NCBI GenBank assembly: GCA_963726295.1
Contig: CAVSBW010000011.1
Coordinates: 1 to 64,000, forward strand
DNA length: 64,000 bases
DNA from: DASSQJ01 sp963726295
GTDB taxonomy: Bacteria; Actinomycetota; Actinomycetes; Actinomycetales; Dermatophilaceae
Direction of reading: 5' to 3'
The notes beneath the pieces were generated by a model. The model was not told the origin of the DNA and ran no database searches. It saw only the letters and a program-made list of their open reading frames with translations. Positions 41,685 through 49,426 of this stretch are shown in pieces (positions within the stretch are counted from its first letter, which is position 1; each line of letters opens with the position of its first letter). Both the position numbers and the translations under genes were made by a program.

Positions 41685-43187
41685 ATGGGACGCACGTTCG
41701 TGGGGATGCCGCCGTTCCCGGAGGCGGCGCGTGACGCGCTGGCGGACACCCAGCTCCGACGCAACCTGGCCCACGCGACGGGGACCATCCGTGCCAAGCG
41801 GGCCGCGGTGGTCGGCGAGGTCCCCGACTGGGACGCCCTGCGGGCCCGGGCGGCGGCGGTCAAGGACGAGGCGCTGCTCCACCTCGACGAGCACCTGGAG
41901 GCGCTGGAGGCGTCGCTGACCGCCCGGGGGGCGGTGGTGCACTGGGCCGGCGACGCCGCGGAGGCCTGCCGCGTCGTCACCGAGGTCGCGAGGTCACACG
42001 GCGTCGACGAGGTGGTCAAGGTCAAGTCGATGGCCACCCAGGAGATCGGCCTCAACGAGGCCCTCGCCGAGCAGGGTGTGGCGGCGTGGGAGACCGACCT
42101 CGCCGAGCTCATCGTCCAGCTCGGCGACGACCTGCCGAGCCACATCCTCGTCCCGGCCATCCACCGCGGCCGGGCCGAGATCCGCGACATCTTCCGGCAG
42201 CGGATGGCCGGCGCCGGCCGCCCCGCCCCCGAGGACCTCACCGACGACCCGGCCGAGCTCGCCGGGGCGGCTCGGCAGCACCTGCGCGAGAAGTTCCTCT
42301 CGGCGCGGATGGCGGTCTCGGGCGCGAACTTCGCAGTGGCCGAGACCGGCACGCTCGTCGTCGTGGAGTCCGAGGGCAACGGCCGGATGTGCCTCACCCT
42401 GCCCGAGGTCCTCGTCTCGGTCGTGGGCATCGAGAAGGTCGTGCCCACCTGGGCCGACCTCGACGTGTTCCTCCGTCTGCTCCCGCGCTCCTCGACCGGC
42501 GAGCGGATGAACCCGTACACCTCGACGTGGTCCGGCGTCACGCCCGGTGACGGCCCGCAGGAGGTGCACGTCGTGCTCCTCGACAACGGGCGGACCCGCG
42601 CCCTGGCCGACGAGGTCGGCCGGCAGGCACTGCGCTGCATCCGCTGCTCGGCCTGCCTCAACGTCTGCCCGGTGTACGAGCGGGTCGGTGGCCACGCGTA
42701 CGGCTCGGTCTACCCGGGGCCGATCGGCGCCATCATCAACCCGCTCCTCAAGGGCACCGGCCACGACGCGGCCACCGACGCCCTCCCGTACGCCTCGACG
42801 CTGTGTGGGGCCTGCGCCGACGTCTGCCCCGTGAACATCGACATCCCCGAGGTGCTCGTCCACCTGCGCTCGCGCGTGGTCGACGCCCACCGCGGTGACC
42901 GGGTCCCGAAGCCGGAGGCGGTCGCCATGCGGGCCACTGGGTGGGCCTTCGGTGACTCCCGACGGGTCTCGTTGGGGGAGAGGGCATCCGGACTGCTCGG
43001 ACGAGTCGCGCGTGGGCGGCGGACGATGCCCGGCGGACGGCCCGCGCTCACGTGGCTGCCCGGCCCGGGGGCCCGCTGGACCGGCTCGCGCGACCTGCCC
43101 GCGCCACCGGCCGAGTCCTTCCGATCCTGGTGGGCGCGCGCCGGCCGCGACGAGGGCACCGCTGCGCCGGAGGAGGAGGCGCGATGA
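41685..43187 (+). CDS. lutB: L-lactate utilisation protein LutB (LUD and Fe-S domains)
   Basis: A 500-aa iron-sulfur subunit. The N-terminal LUD domain spans about 60-300 (VDEVVKVKSMATQEIGLNEALAEQG, DLAELIVQLGDDLPSHILVPAIH, NFAVAETGTLVVVESEGNGRM). Two 4Fe-4S motifs follow (CIRCSACLNVCPVYERVGGHAYGSVYPGPIG and CGACADVCPVNIDIPEVLV). It accepts electrons during L-lactate oxidation to pyruvate. ATG 41685 is six bases from GGAGGGG; ATG 41679 is possible. The stop overlaps the lutC start by ATGA. Confidence 0.93.
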   Translation: MGRTFVGMPPFPEAARDALADTQLRRNLAHATGTIRAKRAAVVGEVPDWDALRARAAAVKDEALLHLDEHLEALEASLTARGAVVHWAGDAAEACRVVTEVARSHGVDEVVKVKSMATQEIGLNEALAEQGVAAWETDLAELIVQLGDDLPSHILVPAIHRGRAEIRDIFRQRMAGAGRPAPEDLTDDPAELAGAARQHLREKFLSARMAVSGANFAVAETGTLVVVESEGNGRMCLTLPEVLVSVVGIEKVVPTWADLDVFLRLLPRSSTGERMNPYTSTWSGVTPGDGPQEVHVVLLDNGRTRALADEVGRQALRCIRCSACLNVCPVYERVGGHAYGSVYPGPIGAIINPLLKGTGHDAATDALPYASTLCGACADVCPVNIDIPEVLVHLRSRVVDAHRGDRVPKPEAVAMRATGWAFGDSRRVSLGERASGLLGRVARGRRTMPGGRPALTWLPGPGARWTGSRDLPAPPAESFRSWWARAGRDEGTAAPEEEAR

Positions 43188-43804
43188 GCTCGCGTGACGA
43201 CGTTCTCGGCGCCGTGCGCGCCGCGCTCGGACCCGCGCGCGGTGCCCTCACCCATCCCGCGGCGCAGGAGCCCGACACCGACCCGCCGCCCCCCACGCCA
43301 CGCCGGGACCCGGCGTCGCTCGTCGACCTCTTCGCCGAGCGCGTCGCCGACTACCGAGCCACCGTCATCCGCACGAGCCGGTCCGGGCTCGAGGACGCCG
43401 TGCTGGCCACCCTGGGCGGCGCGGCGAGTGTCGTCGTGCCCGACGGGCTGTGGCTCGACCTGCCGCGCACCCTGCCCGACCACGGCCTGACCCACTCCCA
43501 GCTCGACGGTGCCGAGGCGGTCGTCACCACCGCCACGCTCGGGATCGCCGAGACGGGCACCATCGTGCTCACCCACGGCCCGGGACAGGGCCGCCGCGCC
43601 CTCACCCTCGTCCCCGACCACCACGTGTGCGTCGTCGCCGCCGACCAGATCGTCCCCGACGTCCCCGAGGCGGTCGCGGCCCTCGACCCCCACCTCCCCC
43701 AGACCTGGATCAGCGGGCCCTCGGCCACCAGCGACATCGAGCTGAACCGGGTGGAGGGCGTGCACGGCCCCCGCCGCCTCGACGTCGTCCTCGTCGACCG
43801 CTGA
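43184..43804 (+). CDS. lutC: L-lactate utilisation protein LutC (LUD domain)
   Basis: A 206-aa LUD-domain protein completing lutABC. Conserved blocks are LFAERVADYRATVIR, VVTTATLGIAETGTIVLTHGPGQGRRALTLVPDHHVCVV and QTWISGPSATSDIELNRVEGVHGPRRLDVVLVD. GPSxTxDIExxxVxGVHGP is the LutC signature. The ATG overlaps the lutB stop. No lutR-type GntR regulator gene is adjacent. Confidence 0.92.
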   Translation: MSSRDDVLGAVRAALGPARGALTHPAAQEPDTDPPPPTPRRDPASLVDLFAERVADYRATVIRTSRSGLEDAVLATLGGAASVVVPDGLWLDLPRTLPDHGLTHSQLDGAEAVVTTATLGIAETGTIVLTHGPGQGRRALTLVPDHHVCVVAADQIVPDVPEAVAALDPHLPQTWISGPSATSDIELNRVEGVHGPRRLDVVLVDR

Positions 43805-43913
43805 CATTCGAGAACGGACCGGGGCGCGGGGCCCTGGGCTCCAGGGGCGCAGGCTCGCGGTCCGAGCGGCCCGAGCGGCCCGAGGTGGTGCCGGAGGACG
43901 AGCCGGCGACCGC

Positions 43914-44330
43914 TTACTCCGCGGGTGCGGGCGGGGGGTTGGCCTGGCGCTCCGCGAGGTTGCGCAGGATGCAGAACTCGTTGCCCTCGGGGTCGGCGAG
44001 CACCACCCAGCCGGTGCCCGGACCGTACTGGCCCCGGAGGTCGGCGACCTGGCGGGCGCCGTGCTCGAGCAGGCGGGCCAGCTCGTCGTCCCGCGAGCCC
44101 GCCACCGGCTCGAGGTCGAGGTGCATCCGGTTCTTCACGACCTTCTCGTCGGGCACCTCGATGAAGAGGAGCCGGTGGCTGCCGTCGCGGCTGACGATCA
44201 GGCACTCGTCGTGTTCCGGGAGGTTGGGGTCGTCCTCGAGGTCGACGTAGTCGAGGACGCCCTTCCACCACTGGGAGAGCTCGAACGCGTGGTGGCAGTC
44301 GATGGTGGTGTGGGAGACACGGGACGTCAT
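43914..44330 (-). CDS. VOC-family (glyoxalase/bleomycin-resistance-like) protein
   Basis: A 138-aa protein of the glyoxalase-like group: SHTTIDCHHAFELSQWWKGVLDYVDLEDDPNLP, HECLIVSRDGSHRLLFIEVPDEK except that the sequence has DECLIV, then KNRMHLDLEPVAGSRDDELARLLEHGA and GWVVLADPEGNEFCIL. NRMHLDL and DPEGNEFC are diagnostic of this actinobacterial VOC subgroup. Function is unknown. It is convergent with lutC, 109 bases apart; the gap has a tandem GAGCGGCCC repeat but no strong terminator. Confidence 0.82.
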   Translation of the reverse strand: MTSRVSHTTIDCHHAFELSQWWKGVLDYVDLEDDPNLPEHDECLIVSRDGSHRLLFIEVPDEKVVKNRMHLDLEPVAGSRDDELARLLEHGARQVADLRGQYGPGTGWVVLADPEGNEFCILRNLAERQANPPPAPAE

Positions 44331-44383
44331 GGCCGCAGCCTGCCACCGCCCGGGCCGGTCCCGCACCTGCCGCTGCCGGCCGG

Positions 44384-45769
44384 TCAGACGTGGATGGCGG
44401 CGGCGATACCGTCGGAGAAGACCTCGGGCTGCTCCGGCAGCGAGCGGGACAGGCCCGCCGCGCAGCGGGCCGCGGTCCAGGCCACGGCGCAGGCGTCGAG
44501 GACGTCGTCCACCGCGTAGCCCGACCCCGAGAGCACCGACGGTCGCGGGACGCCCGCCTCCGCCAGTGCCTCCAGCCGCGCCGTGCGCCCCGCCTCCGTC
44601 GCCTTGCCCTCGGGCACGGGGGCCCCGCTCATCTCGGCGAACGAGACCTCGGGGTGGACCTCGAGCACCTCGAGCGTCGGGCGTGACCGCACCCAGGCGT
44701 CGACCTCGACGATCTTGTCGCGCAGCGCGAACGCCTGGGCGCCGACGCCCTGTCCGGTGAGCCGCCGGTTCACCGCGTCCGCCTCGAGCCGGCTGCCCTC
44801 GGCGTAGGCGGCTCGCGTCAGGGTGGTGAAGACGGTGGAGGCCCGGCCGGGGAGCGCTTTCCGGGCGAGGGCGTCCGCGCGGCGGAGGGTGTCGTCGGGG
44901 AGCCCGATGGGGATGTCGATCCCGACCACCCGGACGTCGACCTCCGCGCGGACGGTCTCGACGAGCTGGGCGATGGTGGGCGCCACGACCACCCGGGGGC
45001 GGGGTGCTCCCGGCACGAGCAGCGCACCCACCCAGCCGGCCGCGCATCCGTCGACCCCCAGCACGGGGTCGAGCACCGGCACCGGCTCGGGCGCCGCCGG
45101 GGAGGCGGCCGCGGGGGCGTCGAGGAGGCCGGCGACCGCATCGAGGACGAGGTCGAGGGTGACGTCGAACTCGGCGCCGAAGGACCATCCCGGCTGCATC
45201 GCGTGGTCGCGCGCGAACTCGGTGAAGTGCGGGAAGGTGGCGGCGGTCTCGTCGTCGAGGATCTCGGCGCCGATGTCGGCGAGCTCGGCCTCGCCGCTGA
45301 ACGGCAGGGCCAGCTCCTGGAGCATGAAGCCGTACAGCTGGGCGTCGAGGAGTGCGACGGCGTGACCGGTGGCCGCGAGCGAGAAGCCGTTGCCGCGCAG
45401 GCACGCCAGCACCGCCTCGTGGTGACGCAGCGTCTCCGGGCCCGGGGAGCGGCGCGAGTCCATGAGGCCGACCGCCCACCGGTGCCGCAGCAGCGCCTGT
45501 CGCGCACCCACCGACCGCTGACGCAGCTCCTCGCGCCACGGACGACCCGTCCCGGGGGCGTGGAACTCCCCGAAGACGAGGTCGACCATCGCGTCGAGGA
45601 GGGCGTCCTTGTTCGGCACGTGGTGGTAGAGCGACATCGCCTCCACCCCGAGGCGGCCGGCGAGCGCGCGCATCGAGACGGCGGCCAGGCCCTTCTCGTC
45701 GGCGAGGGCCACCGCCGCGGTGACGACTCCGTCACGCGTCAGGCGGGGGCGGCGGGTGGACGGCGGCAC
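44384..45769 (-). CDS. TetR-family repressor fused to a DUF429 domain
   Basis: A 461-aa two-domain protein. Residues 10-60 are a TetR HTH (RLTRDGVVTAAVALADEKGLAAVSMRALAGRLGVEAMSLYHHVPNKDALLDAMVD), followed by a TetR_C_1-type ligand domain to about 218. After a Pro/Ala linker, residues 235-455 are DUF429, a predicted RNase-H-like fold (VLGVDGCAAGWVGALL, VRVVGIDIPIGLPDDTLRRADALARK, NRRLTGQGVGAQAFALRDKIVEVD, LEVHPEVSFAEMSG and DDVLDACAVAWTA). Both halves look complete. GTG 45769 follows GGAGGAG. It is divergent from a quinone-oxidoreductase-like gene with two matching palindromes in the gap, so it probably represses that gene and itself. Confidence 0.88.
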   Translation of the reverse strand: MPPSTRRPRLTRDGVVTAAVALADEKGLAAVSMRALAGRLGVEAMSLYHHVPNKDALLDAMVDLVFGEFHAPGTGRPWREELRQRSVGARQALLRHRWAVGLMDSRRSPGPETLRHHEAVLACLRGNGFSLAATGHAVALLDAQLYGFMLQELALPFSGEAELADIGAEILDDETAATFPHFTEFARDHAMQPGWSFGAEFDVTLDLVLDAVAGLLDAPAAASPAAPEPVPVLDPVLGVDGCAAGWVGALLVPGAPRPRVVVAPTIAQLVETVRAEVDVRVVGIDIPIGLPDDTLRRADALARKALPGRASTVFTTLTRAAYAEGSRLEADAVNRRLTGQGVGAQAFALRDKIVEVDAWVRSRPTLEVLEVHPEVSFAEMSGAPVPEGKATEAGRTARLEALAEAGVPRPSVLSGSGYAVDDVLDACAVAWTAARCAAGLSRSLPEQPEVFSDGIAAAIHV

Positions 45770-45820
45770 GGGGCTCCTCCGGGTGGGTCGGGAACGGTCG
45801 CGATGAAGCGGCTTGCTCAT

Positions 45821-45833
45821 CTTACGCCGTAAG
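45821..45833. promoter_or_regulatory. Palindromic operator 1 of the TetR-DUF429 system
   Basis: CTTACGCCGTAAG is a perfect 5-3-5 inverted repeat. It stands 52 bases from the repressor gene start and repeats the half-sites of the second palindrome at 45860. Confidence 0.7.
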
Positions 45834-45859
45834 GCTACGATCGGCGGCACCGCCCGGGA

Positions 45860-45872
45860 CTTACAATGTAAG
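45860..45872. promoter_or_regulatory. Palindromic operator 2 of the TetR-DUF429 system
   Basis: CTTACAATGTAAG has the same half-sites (CTTAC and GTAAG) and 3-base spacer as the palindrome at 45821, with centres 39 bases apart. It covers a TACAAT that may be the -10 element of the oxidoreductase gene and runs up to its ribosome site, so binding would block transcription. Confidence 0.72.
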
Positions 45873-45881
45873 GAGAGCGTC

Positions 45882-46913
45882 ATGAGAGCAGTCGTGCAGG
45901 ACCGGTACGGACTCGAGCACCTTCGGGTGGCCGAGGTGTCGGACCCGACGCCGGGCCCCGGGGAGGTGCTCGTGCGAGTGGAGGCGGCCGGCATCGACCG
46001 AGGCACCTGGCACCTCGCCACGGGGCTGCCCCTTGTCATCCGCCTGGGCTTCGGCCTCCGGCGCCCGCGGTACCGCGTGCCGGGGCGTGACCTGGCCGGG
46101 ACGGTCGTGGCCGTCGGCCCCGGCGTCGACGACGTCGCCGTCGGGGAGGCCGTCTTCGGCACGGCCGACGGCTCGGTCAGCGAGCTCGCCGTCGCGCCCC
46201 GGGGCCGCCTCGCGCGACGTCCGGCGACCCTCGACGCGCGGGCGGCGGCGGCGGTCCCCGTCTCCGGGCTCACCGCCTTCCAGGCCGTGCGCCTCGCGGC
46301 CGTGACCGGGGGACAGCGCGTCCTCGTGGTCGGCGCGTCGGGGGGCGTCGGAACCTTCGCCGTCCAGCTGGCCGTGGCGGCCGGTGCGCGGGTGACGGGC
46401 GTCAGCGGACCCGCGAAGGCGGAACTCGTGCGCTCGCTCGGCGCTGTGCGGGTCATCGACCACACCCGCGAGGACATCGACGTCGAGGGCGTCCCCTACG
46501 ACGTGGTGCTCGACATCGGCGGCAACCGCAGCCTGCGCACCCTGCGACGGGTGCTCACGCGCGAAGGGACGCTCGTCGTCATCGGCGGTGAGCAGGGCGG
46601 GCGCCTGACGGGCGGCTTCCAGCGCAGCGTCGCGGCCGCCCTGCTGTCGCCATTCGTCCGCCAGCGCCTGGTGATGCACGTCTCGCGCGAGACGGCCGAG
46701 GACCTCGAGGAGCTCGGCCGTCTCATCGAGTCCGGTTCGGTCCGGACGGTTCTCGAGCGCTCGTGGCCGCTCGAACAGGCCTTCGCAGCCGTCGAGCACG
46801 TCGGTGCCGGGCGGGCCCGGGGCAAGGTCGTCGTCGACGTCGCGGCGCCGCCGGAGGAGGCCTCCACAGGGCGGTCCACCGTCGCTGAGCCGGCCCGATC
46901 CGCCGCTCGCTGA
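45882..46913 (+). CDS. Quinone-oxidoreductase-like MDR-family dehydrogenase
   Basis: A 343-aa medium-chain reductase: MRAVVQDRYG, VEAAGIDRGTWHLATG, YRVPGRDLAGTVVAVGPGV, ELAVAPRGRLARRPATL and the cofactor motif RVLVVGASGGVGTFAVQLA. The zinc-ligand Cys/His residues of true alcohol dehydrogenases are not visible, which fits NADPH:quinone reductase-like members. ATG 45882 follows AAGGAG. It is divergent from the TetR-DUF429 gene and is its likely target; a role in reducing quinones or enones sensed by that repressor is inferred. Confidence 0.88.
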   Translation: MRAVVQDRYGLEHLRVAEVSDPTPGPGEVLVRVEAAGIDRGTWHLATGLPLVIRLGFGLRRPRYRVPGRDLAGTVVAVGPGVDDVAVGEAVFGTADGSVSELAVAPRGRLARRPATLDARAAAAVPVSGLTAFQAVRLAAVTGGQRVLVVGASGGVGTFAVQLAVAAGARVTGVSGPAKAELVRSLGAVRVIDHTREDIDVEGVPYDVVLDIGGNRSLRTLRRVLTREGTLVVIGGEQGGRLTGGFQRSVAAALLSPFVRQRLVMHVSRETAEDLEELGRLIESGSVRTVLERSWPLEQAFAAVEHVGAGRARGKVVVDVAAPPEEASTGRSTVAEPARSAAR

Positions 46914-46985
46914 AGGCCGTCCATGGCCCGATCGGGCCACCGGCGAACCATCACGACGGGCTATTCACAGCGCGCACACAGGAGA

Positions 46986-47049
46986 GGAGCCTGTCAACCG
47001 GCACGAAAGGCTCCGGCCTGCCGACGAACGAGAAACCGAGGGGCAGGCC
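46986..47049 (+). promoter_or_regulatory. Two abutting hairpins in the multicopper oxidase leader
   Basis: Hairpin 1 pairs GGAGCC (46986-46991) with GGCTCC (47009-47014). Hairpin 2 begins at the very next base and pairs GGCCTGCC (47015-47022) with GGCAGGCC (47042-47049). Both loops are purine-rich and contain ACGA. The leader lies 82 bases upstream of the oxidase ATG and could stack coaxially. I could not match it to a known riboswitch class. Confidence 0.45.
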
Positions 47050-47131
47050 GCCGGCACCAGCCCCGTCAGGGAGGGGTGGGTGCGCGCCGCGGCAGGGCGC
47101 GGTGGCGTTGTTGGGGCTGGAGGGATCCACC

Positions 47132-49231
47132 ATGTCAGTGACCACTCGCACCTCCCACGTGCCCCCGCTCGGCGGCGTCTCGCGCAGGACCGTCATCCGG
47201 ACGGGAGGGGCGGGAGCCGGACTCTGGCTCCTGAGCACCGTCGGCGGCGTCACCTACGCCGTGCAGGCGTCCGCCGACGAGATCCCGGGCGGCACGCTGG
47301 CCCCGGGGGACGTCGACCGCTTCGTCACCCCGCTGCTCGTGCCGCCGGTCATGCCCCGCGCCGGCACGATGACCATCACGGGAGGCAAGAACGCCGACTA
47401 CTACGAGATCGGCATGCGCCAGTTCGAGCAGCAGATCCTGCCGCCCTCCATGCCGGCCACCACCGTCTGGGGGTACGGCACGGCGAGGTCCCGCTCGAAG
47501 AAGGGCGTCAAGGACTTCTACAACGCCCCGTCGCTCACCATCGAGGCGAAGGCGGGCCGGCCGGTCGTCGTGCGGTGGGTCAACGAGCTCGTCGACGAGA
47601 GTGGCGCGTGGCTGCCGCACCTGCTGCCGGTCGACCCGACACTGCACTGGGCGAACCCGCCCGGCGGGACGACCATGCGCGACCGCCATCCGCACTTCGA
47701 CCGGACCCCGGGCCGCTACGAGGGGCCGGTGCCCATCGTCACCCACGTGCACGGGGCCCACACGACCGAGGAGAGCGACGGGTACCCGGAGGCGTGGTAC
47801 CTCCCGGACGCCGAGGTGCCGGACGGCTATGCGACGACGGGCACGTTCTACGACTACTACGTGGAGCGTCACGGGCTCGACTGGGCGCCCGGCACCGCCA
47901 CCTTCACCTACCCGAACGACCAGGCGGCGACGACGCTCTGGTACCACGACCACGCCCTGGGCCTGACCCGGCTGAACGTCTACGCCGGGCCGGCGGGGTT
48001 CTACCTCGTCCGTGGTGGGCCGGGCGACTCGGTCCTCGACGCCGCCACGGGTGGCGTCGCGACCCTCCCGGGCCCGGCCCCCAAGGAGGGCGACCAGCAC
48101 CCGGACACCAAGAAGTACCGGGAGATCCCGATCGTCATCCAGGACCGGTCCTTCGACGAGGACGGCTCACTCTTCTACCCGGACACCCGCGCCTTCTTCG
48201 ACGGGTTCGAGGGACCGTTCGTCCCGGACACGATGGTGCCGCCGATCTGGAACCCGGAGTTCTTCGGGAACATGATGATGGTCAACGGGCGGACGTGGCC
48301 CTACCTCGACGTCGACGCCTGCCGCTACCGGCTGCGGCTGCTCAACGGCTGTGACTCCCGCTTCCTCATCCTCCAGTTCGACCACCCAGACGTCGAGGTG
48401 TGGCAGGTGGGAGGCGACGGCGGCTTCCTCCGAAAGCCGGTGCGGCTCAACGACCACCCCTACGACGGCAGCACGGGAGGCGGCGCCACCCTCCTGCTGG
48501 CGCCGGCCGAGCGCGCCGACGTCATCGTCGACTTCAGCCGCGCGCGGGGGGCCACGTTCCGTCTGCTCAACCTCGGTCCGGACGAGCCGTTCGGCGGCGG
48601 GCCCATCGACCCCGACGGTGAGGAGGGCTTCGCGCCGGCCGACCCGGAGAGCACCGGACTCGTGATGGAGTTCCGGGTCGGGTCCAGGAAGATCAGCGAT
48701 GCCAGCACCCCACCGCGGCGTCTGCTGCTGCCCGCGCCCGCGGAGCTCGCGGCGCCGCAGGTCCACCGCGACCTCAGCCTCAACGAGCACGCCCACGTGG
48801 CCGGCGACTTCGACGGGCCGGCGGCGGCCCTGCTCGGCACGTGGGACCCGGCGACGCGCACGTCGACGCCGATGATGTGGATGGACCCCATCACCGAGAA
48901 CCCCGACGTCGGGGTCACCGAGGAGTGGGCGGTGTACAACACCACCGAGGACGCCCATCCGGTGCACGTGCACCAGGTGCAGTTCGAGGTCGTCGGGCGG
49001 CAGGCCCTCGAGGAGGGCCGGCCCGTGGGCGAGGCGCAGCCGCCCCTTCCGTGGGAGACGGGGCCGAAGGACACGGTCATCGCCTACCCGGAGGCCGTCA
49101 CTCGCTTCCGGCTGCGCTTCGACACCCCCGGCTACTACGTCTGGCACTGCCACATCCTCGAGCACGAGGACCAGGAGATGATGCGGCCCGTCCACGTCGG
49201 ACCGATCCCGCCCGGGGCCCCGGCCCGGTAG
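47132..49231 (+). CDS. Tat-exported multicopper oxidase (CotA-like laccase)
   Basis: A 699-aa three-cupredoxin oxidase. A Tat-type signal (SRRTVIRTGGAGAGLWLLS) is followed by the copper motifs HVHGAH, LWYHDHALG, HPVHVHQVQFEV and the C-terminal HCHILEHEDQEMM, which give the type 2/3 trinuclear cluster and the type 1 site with a Met axial ligand. It oxidises phenols, bilirubin-like compounds or metals with O2 reduced to water, outside the membrane. ATG 47132 follows GGAGGGATCCACC. The 218-base leader has two abutting hairpins. No Cu export genes are adjacent. Confidence 0.92.
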   Translation: MSVTTRTSHVPPLGGVSRRTVIRTGGAGAGLWLLSTVGGVTYAVQASADEIPGGTLAPGDVDRFVTPLLVPPVMPRAGTMTITGGKNADYYEIGMRQFEQQILPPSMPATTVWGYGTARSRSKKGVKDFYNAPSLTIEAKAGRPVVVRWVNELVDESGAWLPHLLPVDPTLHWANPPGGTTMRDRHPHFDRTPGRYEGPVPIVTHVHGAHTTEESDGYPEAWYLPDAEVPDGYATTGTFYDYYVERHGLDWAPGTATFTYPNDQAATTLWYHDHALGLTRLNVYAGPAGFYLVRGGPGDSVLDAATGGVATLPGPAPKEGDQHPDTKKYREIPIVIQDRSFDEDGSLFYPDTRAFFDGFEGPFVPDTMVPPIWNPEFFGNMMMVNGRTWPYLDVDACRYRLRLLNGCDSRFLILQFDHPDVEVWQVGGDGGFLRKPVRLNDHPYDGSTGGGATLLLAPAERADVIVDFSRARGATFRLLNLGPDEPFGGGPIDPDGEEGFAPADPESTGLVMEFRVGSRKISDASTPPRRLLLPAPAELAAPQVHRDLSLNEHAHVAGDFDGPAAALLGTWDPATRTSTPMMWMDPITENPDVGVTEEWAVYNTTEDAHPVHVHQVQFEVVGRQALEEGRPVGEAQPPLPWETGPKDTVIAYPEAVTRFRLRFDTPGYYVWHCHILEHEDQEMMRPVHVGPIPPGAPAR

Positions 49232-49426
49232 CCACCGTCGCGGCACGGGGGCCGCGGTCCGCGCCCGGCGAGCTCAACGGCCCGCGAGGACCGCGTCGTC
49301 GGCTACCCCAACCCCGCGGGACTGTGCGGCGGCGTACTGCCGGCAGTGCAACGTCCTCGTGCCCCCTGCACTCCGCGGCCGCCGGCAGCGACCACGAGCA
49401 CCGCAGCCCCGTGGAGCCGGTGCACC

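Noticed and set aside
45770..46477. Extension of the TetR-DUF429 frame upstream to 46477
   Set aside because: The added part is antisense to the oxidoreductase gene. A good ribosome site at GTG 45769 and the standard TetR N-terminus fix the start there.
49336..49347. A perfect 12-bp palindrome ACTGCCGGCAGT past the multicopper oxidase
   Set aside because: It is between convergent genes and short. It could be part of a terminator, but there is no further support.
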